Positions 36,501-44,151 of a stretch of DNA of 64,000 nt are shown piece by piece (within the stretch, counting starts at the first letter, position 1; every line of letters begins with the position of its first letter). The position numbers were made by a program, and so were the translations under genes. The DNA comes from Rhodovibrio sodomensis (lineage in GTDB: Bacteria; Pseudomonadota; Alphaproteobacteria; Kiloniellales; Rhodovibrionaceae). A model generated the notes under the pieces. That model did no database searches. It had not been told where the DNA came from and saw only the letters and a list, made by a program, of their open reading frames with translations. Location: assembly GCF_016583645.1 (NCBI RefSeq), contig NZ_NRRL01000009.1, forward strand, positions 20,375 to 84,374. Reading direction: 5' to 3'.

Positions 36501-39202
36501 GCTGCCCCTTCATCGACCAGATGAGAGGTCCGTAGCAGGAGCAGCCGCCGGTCCGTCTCGTTCAGGATCCGGCCTGCGCGGACCAACGGCGCGATGCGCC
36601 GCACGGTAGCCGTCCCTTCGAGGCCGACGGCCCCGATCAGCTGGTCCGCCAGTTCAACCAGCTCGCGCCATCGCCCGGCCGCCATGCGCTCCTGCTCGAT
36701 CAGGTCTGGCAACGCGCCGAGGGCCTGGTCTTCGAGATCCAGGCGCCGCGCCGCTTGACCGACGTGCGCGAGCTCCTCCTGCTGATCGGCCAGGGCTTCG
36801 GGGTCCCCGCACTCCTCGCGCAGAGACGTCTGTGCCGTTTCCCAGCGATCCAGGGCGTCCAGAAGGTCCGACAGCCGATCGACGTCCGCAGGGTCCACGA
36901 GCTGCGCCAGCACGCGCGGAAGATCGGGCGCCTCCGGATAGGCGTCGCGGGCCGCCAGCAGGCGCTGAACGTCGCCGCGGGTCGTGGGGCGACCGCCCAT
37001 GGTCGCGAGAAGCGCGTCGAGCGCTTCGGCGGCCTTGCGCCACTCGGAAAACGCGCGGATCAGGCTGTCCCGCTCGAACGGGCTGATATCCGGCTTGTCG
37101 ACACCGTACCAGGGGTGCTGCTGAAGCGCGCCATACGCCTGGACGAAGTCGGCGACGTGGTCCTCGATCACGCGCAGGTGACCCTTGGCCTCATCCATCG
37201 CGTAGGCCGTCACCTCTTCGGCGTCCTGGATGCGCGCGTCGCCCAGGCCATCCGGTAGATCAGCCTCGTCGCGCGTGCGCTGCTCGGCCCAGAGAATTTC
37301 CTGGATCGTCATGCCGAGCTTGCCGTAGCGCTTGTTCAGCAGATCGACGTAGTTGGTCAGCTGCTCCTTCAGCTGCCACAGGGTCTCGCGGGCCTCTTCC
37401 AGGCGCTCGGGCGCCCGCTCCCGCCCCTGGACCTCCAGGCGGTCCGACAGACCTTGCAGGACGTCTTGCTTGCGTGCCTTGGTCGAGTGCATCTCGAGCG
37501 CGAACTCGCCCAGGCCGGCCGCGTCGAGACGGGACTTCACGACCTGCAGTGCCGCCATCTTCTCGGCGATGAACAGGACACGCTTTCCCTGCCCCATCGC
37601 CGCGCCGATGATGTTGGTGATCGTCTGCGACTTGCCGGTGCCGGGCGGCCCCTCGATTGCGAGATTCTGCCCGTCCATAACGTCGACGATCGCGGACATC
37701 TGAGAGGAATCGGCGTCGGCGATCAGCATCGGGATCTTCTTCGCGATCTGCGGATCGTCGATCGGATAGGGCTCGGCCGACGTTCCCCCTTCGACGTTCG
37801 TGCCGCCCAGCAGGGCCGCGACGCCCGCATGCGTGTGCATCTCCTGGCCTTCCGGCCAGTTCGCCGGGTCGAGGTCACGGAACATGACCAATCGCGAGAA
37901 GGAGAAATGCCCGACGGTGACAAAGCGACGGACGCGCCAGCGTGGCTGCTTGGGTCCGAAGTGCTCCTCGACCTTCGCGAAGTAGCTCTCCGGCGTGTCC
38001 CCCTCCTCGTACTCCGGCAGACGAAGATTGAAGTCGCGGGCCAGCCGCTCCGAGATCGTCAGGTTGACTTCGGTTTCCTCGCCAGTCGACTGGATCGAGA
38101 AGCGGTACTCGCCGGCGACCAGCTCCTTCGTGATCTCGACCGGGTGAAGCAAGAGCGGGGCGTGCAGCTTGGTGCTCGAGTCCGAGCTCTCGTACCACTC
38201 CAGAAAGCCGAGCGCGACATAGAGGGTGTTCGTGCCCATCTCGCGCAGCGCGGACTTCGCCTGCTCCAGCACGCCGGATAGGCTGCGCTGCATCGCCTCC
38301 GGCAGCATCAGCGTCTGAATCTCGTCGTCCTCATGGTGCGCGGGATTGCCCGTGGGATCCGGCTCCGGAAGATCGTAGCTGGGCTCGAAGCCCCGAGAGC
38401 GCGCGTACTCCCCGATCGACATGACGTCCGTGTGGGGCCGCGGACCAAGGCCGAGCTGCTCACGCACCCGGTCTTTCAGGCGGCGCTCGATCTCCTGCCC
38501 CTTTTTCGATTCCAGGCGATCATCGTCCAGCTTCGCGACCGCCTCCCGGTAGGTCGGATCGGCCTGCCGGGCCTCCTCCAGCGCCATCAGGAAGGCGTCG
38601 GTCTTCTCGTCCTCCGGCACGTCAGGAGGCGGCGGCAGCGCCTTGAAGGTCAGCTTGCGGTCATTCTCGAGGCGCGACAGCAGTTCGTCGGGGAGTTCGT
38701 CGATCACCCGAGCATGAGTCTTCGACTTGTCCGAGTGGCGCATCCGCACCAGGCTGTTCTTGTTGGAGATGTCAAGCAGGCTCATCCGCAGCTTCTCGAT
38801 CGCGGACCTCGCCGCCTCCGAACTGAGCCCTTCCTCCACACGCGGGATCACGCTAGGCGCTCCGCCGGAACCCCGTTTCTGAGCCTGCTCTTCGCTCTGC
38901 TGTTCACTCACGGAGGCCCGTCCTTCCTGATTGGTGTCCGTCGTGTCGCTTGCCTGGCTCGTGGTGCCGGCCGGGCGTTGCTTCCGCACCTTGCTGATCC
39001 GGGCATCAACCCGAGCGCGCAGTCGCCGGGCGCGATCGGTCTTGCGGTGCAGGAGTTCGTCACGCACCGCTGTGAGCTGGGTCACGTCATCGGTGTCGGC
39101 CAAGCGCTCCAGCGCCTGCACGCCGCTTGAAGCGTACGGTCGGTTCCGGCTCAACGTATTGCTCTCCACCCCGATCGGCTGCACAGAGAAGCCCCACTGC
39201 AA
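33593..39202 (-). CDS. DUF4011 SF1 helicase with C-terminal Vsr-like nuclease
   Basis: A giant 1869-residue protein. After a charged N-terminal region, a DUF4011-type segment starts with IEKLRMSLLDISNKNSLVRMRH near residue 137. The split SF1 helicase has Walker A IEGPPGTGKSQTITNI near 520, then a roughly 800-residue helical insertion, then LVVIDEASQMKPEDAIGG and VVGDPKQLPPTSFF, ending with NVQGDERDVIFISVTYG and LNVLFTRAKQQIRVFSS. The last 120 residues carry a Vsr/DUF559-like nuclease: VAGYFLDLAV, CGVECDGATYHSAHSARDRDRLRQEVLENLGWNIFRVWSTDW. Proteins with this layout are recurrent in defence islands and probably act on foreign DNA. The start is a TTG; a later start is possible. Confidence 0.9.
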   Translation of the reverse strand: MQWGFSVQPIGVESNTLSRNRPYASSGVQALERLADTDDVTQLTAVRDELLHRKTDRARRLRARVDARISKVRKQRPAGTTSQASDTTDTNQEGRASVSEQQSEEQAQKRGSGGAPSVIPRVEEGLSSEAARSAIEKLRMSLLDISNKNSLVRMRHSDKSKTHARVIDELPDELLSRLENDRKLTFKALPPPPDVPEDEKTDAFLMALEEARQADPTYREAVAKLDDDRLESKKGQEIERRLKDRVREQLGLGPRPHTDVMSIGEYARSRGFEPSYDLPEPDPTGNPAHHEDDEIQTLMLPEAMQRSLSGVLEQAKSALREMGTNTLYVALGFLEWYESSDSSTKLHAPLLLHPVEITKELVAGEYRFSIQSTGEETEVNLTISERLARDFNLRLPEYEEGDTPESYFAKVEEHFGPKQPRWRVRRFVTVGHFSFSRLVMFRDLDPANWPEGQEMHTHAGVAALLGGTNVEGGTSAEPYPIDDPQIAKKIPMLIADADSSQMSAIVDVMDGQNLAIEGPPGTGKSQTITNIIGAAMGQGKRVLFIAEKMAALQVVKSRLDAAGLGEFALEMHSTKARKQDVLQGLSDRLEVQGRERAPERLEEARETLWQLKEQLTNYVDLLNKRYGKLGMTIQEILWAEQRTRDEADLPDGLGDARIQDAEEVTAYAMDEAKGHLRVIEDHVADFVQAYGALQQHPWYGVDKPDISPFERDSLIRAFSEWRKAAEALDALLATMGGRPTTRGDVQRLLAARDAYPEAPDLPRVLAQLVDPADVDRLSDLLDALDRWETAQTSLREECGDPEALADQQEELAHVGQAARRLDLEDQALGALPDLIEQERMAAGRWRELVELADQLIGAVGLEGTATVRRIAPLVRAGRILNETDRRLLLLRTSHLVDEGAAEDLARGRRKRDELLGRKQEIERFVRVPVTRDGAAAEMRRHAAPLKKTGLFAGLASDVRAAKRYYRELGQERRTPNRGQMASRLEDAARLLEDIDTFASDQILKEICGSRFEGLETDFDALQGVNAFASRVGRDLGGMDAETRTVRKLLLRGDIEDLDTLIGFAREPRFSELAQAFDGIGASGETPLADLADRLDARASEIEALKERADRLGLSENAQIEAIPSMLEATETLSEARDAVARSTDAHALLAAAGEQERCAPSAERGALRVAVEAARTLHATDLPEQTRAHLFAPDYAERRDRLIEQTDQAAERLHGYDSAWTEAASAGDLNSAAFLQGAPNDVAAAEVAARIARAEDNPGTLQGWATYVSARHGVYRAGLGDVLEAYDAAGARYANLEVAYERALYRSLAHGAYSQHPELNRFSGLSQEEARRRFKQTDKEIIQLERQALRAQLSQAQIPRGNAEGRVKDKTELGLIKSMLQVKKPRTPLRDLLDRSGRAIQQMKPCFMMSPLSVAQYLKPGQCEFDLVVIDEASQMKPEDAIGGLVRAGQIVVVGDPKQLPPTSFFDRIGADNNDDEDEDTEAANVESILGMAMHCWHPYRRLLWHYRSRHGSLIAFSNEKFYDRELIVFPAPIKDNPEYGVRLERVEGRCRRGGTNTIEAQQVAEVAMEFMRREAQKPEEAMRSLGVVAMNRSQTELILDEINRLLQRTPEAYGYTEAMDSRAGGLESFFVKNLENVQGDERDVIFISVTYGPDPDSGLVKQHFGPINTDLGWRRLNVLFTRAKQQIRVFSSMTAADVKVSDPNVKRGRRALHDYLEYAAHGRLHGGSASGAAPDNDFERFVKNRLEARGFDVDCQVGVAGYFLDLAVSHPAFPDGYICGVECDGATYHSAHSARDRDRLRQEVLENLGWNIFRVWSTDWFADPDTETDRMERHLRELLRQQAPVTKQDGDANVVGLFRDQQAGQGGS

Positions 39203-39274
39203 CCAGCATAACCAGTTTACCGGGCCAAGTGTAGACCGCTCTTACCTTCTCAGCTTTGGAAGTGGGGCTTTTTT
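39189..39274 (+). ncRNA. Possible small RNA or long hairpin near helicase start
   Basis: A perfect 10-bp inverted repeat, AAGCCCCACT at 39189-39198 and AGTGGGGCTT at 39261-39270, encloses 62 nt and is followed by a run of six T. The layout resembles a small transcript closed by pairing of its ends. It overlaps the first codons of the helicase gene on the opposite strand. No promoter is identified. Confidence 0.25.
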
Positions 39275-39632
39275 CATGTTCTGACCCTGTGCCGACATAA
39301 TCGCCACAGAGCTTGTATTCGGCCGCGCCAGTCGTTCATGGCCGAGAGTAAATACGGTCCTGATACGTTCAAATCACCATCATTTTGGTGCCACAACCGA
39401 ATGCCCATATCCATCGCCCGTAACCTCCTTCCCTATGACGAGGTGCGCTCGAATGGGCGGAACGCCCCCGCTCCCTCGCGCGATCCCGAAGCAGGTGCAC
39501 ACGGCACAGAGAGCGTCCGGCTGATGGCGTGGCGAGGATTACGGTCATCGCCACCGTCCTTTACGGCACATTAAGCATAAAGGCCTCAGGCTGCGGCTCA
39601 CCAGACCTCGAGCCGAAAGCAGACAACCCCGC
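39203..39632. other. Divergent intergenic region before fliP
   Basis: Contains the right part of the inverted repeat at 39261-39274 and two TACGGTC sites (39353-39359 and 39540-39546). A short plus-strand frame at 39338-39574 was considered and not accepted. Promoters for the helicase and fliP should lie here. Confidence 0.5.
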
Positions 39633-40451
39633 ATGACCGGGCGCCTTCGCAGGCTAGCGTGCCTTCCCAAACTCCCCAGCCGGCAACTCAGCCAGAACGA
39701 GCGCACAAGCGGGATCGCAAGTACCCTAGCGGTGTTCGCTGCAGCGCTTGCAGCCCTGGTTGCAGATCCCGCGATGGCGCAGTCGCTCAGTCTCGACTTT
39801 GGCGGCGAGGGTGGGGCCAGTACGGCCTCCACCATGATCCAGCTGATCGCGCTGGTGACCGTGCTGTCGCTGGCGCCCTCGATCCTTGTGATGGTGACCT
39901 CGTTCACCCGGATCGTGGTGGTGCTGTCGTTCCTGCGCTCGGCGCTGGGCATCCAGCAGACGCCGCCCAACTCGGTGCTGATCAGCCTGGCGCTGTTCCT
40001 GACCCTGTTCATCATGATGCCCACCCTGGAGCAGGTGTACGACGAGGCCGTGGTGCCGCTGGTGGATCAGCAGATCGACGAGATGGAGGCCCTCGACGCC
40101 GCCTCGGCCCCGGTGCGGACGTTCATGCTCGGTCACGTGCGCGAGCAGGACCTGCGGCTGTTCATGGACATGGCAAAGGTCGAGTTGACCGAGGACCCGC
40201 AGGACACGCCGATGCGCGCCCTGATCCCGGCCTTTATGATCTCCGAGCTGAAGCGCGCGTTCGAGATCGGCTTCCTCTTGTTCCTACCGTTTCTGATCAT
40301 CGACATGACCGTCGCCTCGATCTTGATGGCGATGGGCATGATGATGCTGCCGCCGGTGATGATCTCCCTGCCCTTCAAGCTGATCTTCTTCGTCATGGTC
40401 GACGGCTGGTACCTGATCGCCGGCTCGCTGGTGCAGTCTTACGGGGTCTGA
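39633..40451 (+). CDS. fliP: Flagellar export apparatus protein FliP
   Basis: The 272-residue protein begins with a signal peptide (STLAVFAAALAALVADPAMA) and then shows full-length FliP. Recognisable segments are LAPSILVMVTSFTRIVVVLSFLRSALGIQQTPPNSVLISLALFLT, the periplasmic loop, PAFMISELKRAFEIGFLLFLPFLIIDMTVASILMAMGMMMLPPVMISLPFKLIFF and the end VDGWYLIAGSLVQSYG. FliP forms the pentameric core of the flagellar type III export gate. No other flagellar gene is visible within 60 kb, unlike the usual fliOPQR clustering. An N-terminal extension of about 40 residues precedes the mature part. Confidence 0.96.
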   Translation: MTGRLRRLACLPKLPSRQLSQNERTSGIASTLAVFAAALAALVADPAMAQSLSLDFGGEGGASTASTMIQLIALVTVLSLAPSILVMVTSFTRIVVVLSFLRSALGIQQTPPNSVLISLALFLTLFIMMPTLEQVYDEAVVPLVDQQIDEMEALDAASAPVRTFMLGHVREQDLRLFMDMAKVELTEDPQDTPMRALIPAFMISELKRAFEIGFLLFLPFLIIDMTVASILMAMGMMMLPPVMISLPFKLIFFVMVDGWYLIAGSLVQSYGV

Positions 40452-40460
40452 GGTCCGAGC

Positions 40461-40847
40461 ATGCAGCACCACGATAAGGATCGCCGGGTCACGCGCGAGC
40501 TGCAATCGGTAAGAACCCGTCTTCGCCGGCCGCCAACGGCCAAGGCTGTGAATGACCTTGATCGGCCTCGCTCCGCCGCGCCAACGACACGGCCGAGATG
40601 GCGACGGCGTCTCGGGCTGTGCGGCCGAAAGGGTTGCTTCGCCAGCGAGCTCGATCAGGTCTGGCTCCCGGAGACCCGTGCCTGGCGCTGCAACGGATGT
40701 CATGAGACGTGGACCGACGTCGATCACTGCGGACAATCTCGCTTCGAACGCAACCTCCGGGCACAGCGGCGGCACAAGATCGCTCACTGGGCTTGCGCGG
40801 TGGCCATGACCCTCATCCTGATCCTGGCCCTGATCCTGATCGGCTAG
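40461..40847 (+). CDS. Small protein with cysteine knuckles and C-terminal membrane helix
   Basis: This 128-residue product starts 9 bases after the fliP stop with GAGG about 7 bases upstream, so the two are probably co-transcribed. It has a basic N-terminal half, CGRKGC and CNGCHETWTDVDHC cysteine/histidine clusters at about 55-92 that could bind zinc, and a hydrophobic C-terminal helix (WACAVAMTLILILALILIG) suggesting a tail anchor. I recognise no family. Confidence 0.6.
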   Translation: MQHHDKDRRVTRELQSVRTRLRRPPTAKAVNDLDRPRSAAPTTRPRWRRRLGLCGRKGCFASELDQVWLPETRAWRCNGCHETWTDVDHCGQSRFERNLRAQRRHKIAHWACAVAMTLILILALILIG

Positions 40848-40968
40848 ATCAAATACCCTCCTGAAAAGTGGCTAGCAGGCTTCGAACTTCAGGCCAGCCT
40901 TGACCTGGTATGCTCACCGCTCCACTTGTGATGTGGGGCGCTCATGACGGGTGCCAGGAGGTTACATC

Positions 40969-41277
40969 ATGCGGCACACGGCGAGCCTAGGCCCGATCGA
41001 GCGGGTGACGCACAACTTGCTCGCTCGCGCACCGCGCCTCGCGCCCGGCAAGCCATCGACAACGCGGGCCGACAGCGCGGATCCAGTTGCCCGCGTTAAG
41101 GCGATTCTGCGCGACGGGCGCGTTCACACCACCCGCGAGATCATCGACCCACTTCCAGATTCAGACGCGCGCTGCCGCGCCCTGGCCGCACTCAAGCGCA
41201 TGCACCGCCAGGGAATGATCGCGAAGACGGGTTTCGGGAACTGGCAGGCGTCCGCACGGGTCGCGAACGCCGCCTGA
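40969..41277 (+). CDS. Small winged-helix-like protein
   Basis: A 102-residue product with a strong AGGAGG seven bases before its ATG. The segment VARVKAILRDGRVHTTREIIDPLPDSDARCRALAALKRMHRQGMIAKTGFGNWQ looks like a helix-turn-helix followed by a wing, a fold often used for DNA binding. It has no signal peptide. The gene ends 37 bp from a convergent membrane-protein gene. Function unknown. Confidence 0.65.
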   Translation: MRHTASLGPIERVTHNLLARAPRLAPGKPSTTRADSADPVARVKAILRDGRVHTTREIIDPLPDSDARCRALAALKRMHRQGMIAKTGFGNWQASARVANAA

Positions 41278-41314
41278 TCCCAGAGCTCGCCAACCGCATC
41301 CGCGCGCTTGCGGC

Positions 41315-41854
41315 CTACAGCCGGCCCGACGCAGAGCGCTTGGCTTGCCCAAGGTTCGTGAAGCCGTCCTTGAACTCTGGGTGAAGTTCGCCATCACGCG
41401 TCTCGATCCACCAACATCCGTCCTCGCGCTGGCGAACCTGATAGGTCTCGAAGACCTGGCACCTTCCATCCGCGGTCATACCGCGGCCATCGACGTCCTC
41501 GGCGCTGAACATCACGCCATCCTCGTGCGTGGTCTGGCTAGCGCGGGCGAGAGACGGCTCCAGCCGTCCAGTTTGCTCGCCGCCAGGCGCACGACTCAAG
41601 TGGGTGGCGGCCGAGGCCGCTGTCCCGGTCGAGCCGGCGCCAGCAGAAAGGCGCCCCCGAATAGCAGCGACGTGCTCTATGAGAAGCCCAAGACCCGCAA
41701 GGATCCCGGCCATGATGGCCGAATTCAGCAGCAGGCCCAGGGGGATTGCATACTGAATAGCTGGCGCCCGGCTGCTTTCTGGCCAAACGCCGATCGTCCC
41801 AAACAGGCCTACCAGCGCCACGATCCCGGCCAAGACATACAAAAACCCAGTCAT
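41315..41854 (-). CDS. Two-helix membrane protein of unknown function
   Basis: The 179-residue protein has two N-terminal hydrophobic helices (MTGFLYVLAGIVALVGLFG and a second around IPLGLLLNSAIMAGILAGLGLLI), followed by a cytoplasmic-type tail. The tail has an Ala/Ser/Thr-rich linker and a small C-terminal module (CQVFETYQVRQREDGCWWIETRDGELHPEFKDGFTNLGQAKR) resembling a short beta-rich domain. No family is recognised. Confidence 0.6.
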   Translation of the reverse strand: MTGFLYVLAGIVALVGLFGTIGVWPESSRAPAIQYAIPLGLLLNSAIMAGILAGLGLLIEHVAAIRGRLSAGAGSTGTAASAATHLSRAPGGEQTGRLEPSLARASQTTHEDGVMFSAEDVDGRGMTADGRCQVFETYQVRQREDGCWWIETRDGELHPEFKDGFTNLGQAKRSASGRL

Positions 41855-42204
41855 CTATCACCACATCCCTTCGCTGACGCCCCCATCACAGCGCGACCTT
41901 AGCCTGGAAATTCGTCATGGTCCACTGCGCCGGCGGTCGCTGAGAGTGTACTCCATGCCGCCCTATACGATCTTTTTACAGTCGAAGCGTAGCGTATGCG
42001 GGACATCGCGGGTCCGGCCGCTAGGCGCACTGACCGACATAATCGAGGCGCTTACGGTCGATGGCAGGAGCATTTCGGACCGGGTTGCGATGTAACAACG
42101 CCGGAACCCCTTCAGCTATGGCCTGTAAGCATTATCTCCAGACCGCCCGCGCTTGGGCATGCGTCCAGGAACATACCCGTTAAAACCTGCCGATGAGGCA
42201 AGCA
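41855..42204. other. Intergenic region
   Basis: 350 bp between divergent genes. TACGGTC is at 42053-42059. AT-richer patches near 41965-42000 (for example ATCTTTTTACAG) could hold promoters. I see no supported gene. Confidence 0.45.
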
Positions 42205-42543
42205 ATGCAGTTAGCAAGCGGTCAACCGCTGGAATCCAGCCAGCAGACCTCGGAGGCCGGTGTCGGCAACCTGGATGTCGCCCCCGAGTTCGCGGGCCTC
42301 ACGGGTGAAGAAGTGCAGGCGAAGCTCACTCGGAACCGTGCCGCCCGCGCGGAGCAAGACCCCGTGTACGGTCTGCAGAGCCGCATGATCGCTGCGGCGA
42401 AAGCAAACCCTGGATCCGTCGAGGGGCTGGTGAACGATCTCGAAGAGATCGGTCGCACCAACCCCGGATCCCGGTTGGGCCACGCGGCTCAAATGCTTAT
42501 CCTGACGGTGCGGCAGATCGGCCGACCCCGCGGTACCGCCTGA
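42205..42543 (+). CDS. Small protein of unknown function (112 aa)
   Basis: The ATG at 42205 is preceded by GAGG at a good distance; an ATG twelve bases earlier at 42193 lacks such a site. The product is helical and soluble, with EFAGLTGEEVQAKLTRNRAARAEQDP and a C-terminal VEGLVNDLEEIGRTNPGSRLGHAAQMLILTVRQIG. No known domain is recognised. It is followed at 200 bp by gcrA on the same strand. Confidence 0.5.
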   Translation: MQLASGQPLESSQQTSEAGVGNLDVAPEFAGLTGEEVQAKLTRNRAARAEQDPVYGLQSRMIAAAKANPGSVEGLVNDLEEIGRTNPGSRLGHAAQMLILTVRQIGRPRGTA

Positions 42544-42739
42544 CTGCCGCAGCACGTGCACCGCCATACGCGCGCCACACTCCCGCTGCACACCGCGGCC
42601 GCTTGAGGTGGCCGCAACGGGCGTCGCTGGGCGATCAAAGGCGTGCGCCCGAGGGGTCCCTGGGCGGTGTCGCGTCCGCCGCTTGCCGTTCGCTGCAGTG
42701 ATCTACAGGACACGGCACTCACGAAATGGGAAGGGGAAC

Positions 42740-43594
42740 ATGGCCTGGACCGACGAGCAGATCGAAGTCCTGAAGCAGCGGTGGCAAGAGGGCGCGTCGG
42801 CCTCGCAGATCGGCAGCGAGCTTGGCATCAGCAAGAACTCGGTCATCGGCAAGGCGCATCGCCTGAAGTTACCGGGTCGCGCGTCGCCGATCATCCACCG
42901 CGCGGAAGGTGAGACGAAGAGGCCACGGTGCTCTGCGCGCGCCGGCAAGACGAACACAGGCGCGTCGCCGGCCACCGCGGCCAAGAAGTCGGCCGTCGCG
43001 GCGAGTAAGTCGGCGTCCACGGGCTCCCATTCATCACAACAGGGCGCGCAGAAGCCCGCCGCCGCATCGCCATCCCAAACCTCCGCACCGGGGGCGAGCG
43101 ACGCGGCGTCACCAGCCGCGACGTCACCCCAGTCACCAACGCACTCCTCATCTACCAACCAGTCCGCCCGTTACGGATCCTCAACCGCACAACCCCAATC
43201 TTCGGGCCGTGCTCAGCCGTCCGGTAGCCCGAGCGCGCGGCACGGTGTCCGTGCCTCCGCGTCATCGGGCAACCGGACTCATGCTGCCAACAGCTCGACA
43301 CCAGGAACCCCGAGCACGGGTGATCGCCGCGACACACGTTCGAACGCTACCCAGCCCGTTGAGCGTACAACGGCTGGCGACGGGCGCAATTCCGGTACGC
43401 GGCGCGCGACCGAGATCGAGCGCCGGACCCGCTCGGACGGCGCTACCCGCGCGTGCGCCTGGCCGATCGGCGATCCCGGAGACTCCGACTTCCACTTCTG
43501 CGGCGAGCCGGCCGAAGAGGGGCGTCCCTACTGCAGCGAGCACGCGCGGCGCGCTTACATCAAGCGGCCTTCAGACAGCAAAGACGCCGCGTAG
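42740..43594 (+). CDS. gcrA: GcrA-family cell-cycle regulator with expanded linker
   Basis: The N-terminal 50 residues (MAWTDEQIEVLKQRWQEGASASQIGSELG then KNSVIGKAHRLKLPGR) are the GcrA DNA-binding domain, which recognises GANTC sites methylated by CcrM and recruits sigma-70. The C-terminal end CAWPIGDPGDSDFHFCGEP-x-YCSEHARRAY is the conserved GcrA sigma-binding end with its Cys/His residues. Between them lie about 180 residues of Ser/Thr/Ala/Pro-rich low-complexity sequence, making the protein 284 residues against about 170 usual. It may be an extra GcrA paralogue; the core gene is not visible for comparison. Confidence 0.9.
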   Translation: MAWTDEQIEVLKQRWQEGASASQIGSELGISKNSVIGKAHRLKLPGRASPIIHRAEGETKRPRCSARAGKTNTGASPATAAKKSAVAASKSASTGSHSSQQGAQKPAAASPSQTSAPGASDAASPAATSPQSPTHSSSTNQSARYGSSTAQPQSSGRAQPSGSPSARHGVRASASSGNRTHAANSSTPGTPSTGDRRDTRSNATQPVERTTAGDGRNSGTRRATEIERRTRSDGATRACAWPIGDPGDSDFHFCGEPAEEGRPYCSEHARRAYIKRPSDSKDAA

Positions 43595-43737
43595 ACGGCG
43601 CGCGTCCGGGTCGACAAGGCTGCCGGTCCAGGCTGGCAGGTCTGCGTTCGCGCTTTTCTCACGGTATTCGGGTGCGCGACGATCCAGAGGCCACCAATTC
43701 CCTGTCGTGTTCGACCCGTTGATCCGGAGCAAGACGC

Positions 43738-44151
43738 GTGCAGGCCCACTTCGAAGTCCTTTGTGACGGGGACGTGGTCGTCTCGGCACCCGCCGAGATC
43801 CACATGGCGGAGGGCGACGGCGCCCCGGCCTACCCAATCGACATCACCTTCCAGCGCAATGGTGCGACGTTCGACGGCGCAAGCCGGCTCGGGCAGCTTT
43901 TCTCCGGCATCGTCCGGGAGCGCGTGCGCCGCGCCGGGCCTTCCGAGATCACGGTTGTCCTGGGTCGGCCTGAGTCCTGGTACGCCGAGGCCGAAGATGC
44001 CGACCAGCACCTCACGCTGAAGGTCCTGCACCTCACCCACGGCGTCGGAGAGGCACGGGACATCGACCAGGTCACGCTCTGGGACCTCATCACGGATACC
44101 CAAAAGGACCTGCTGAGCGAGCGGGCGATCGCGCAGGAGGTGGCGCGATGA
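43738..44151 (+). CDS. Small protein, first gene of the PcfJ operon
   Basis: A 137-residue protein with a GTG start preceded by GGAG eight bases upstream. It is a soluble alpha/beta-type protein (FEVLCDGDVVVSAPAEIHMAEGD, ITVVLGRPESWYAEAEDADQHLTLKVLHL) of no recognised family. It overlaps the next gene by ATGA, so it is coupled to the PcfJ-domain protein. Confidence 0.7.
   Translation: MQAHFEVLCDGDVVVSAPAEIHMAEGDGAPAYPIDITFQRNGATFDGASRLGQLFSGIVRERVRRAGPSEITVVLGRPESWYAEAEDADQHLTLKVLHLTHGVGEARDIDQVTLWDLITDTQKDLLSERAIAQEVAR

Noticed and set aside
39338..39574. 78-codon open frame upstream of fliP
   Set aside because: It has no ribosome site, no recognisable domain, and spans two copies of the intergenic TACGGTC motif.
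41996..42196. 66-codon open frame in the 41855-42204 spacer
   Set aside because: Composition and codon pattern are not protein-like and no ribosome site precedes it.
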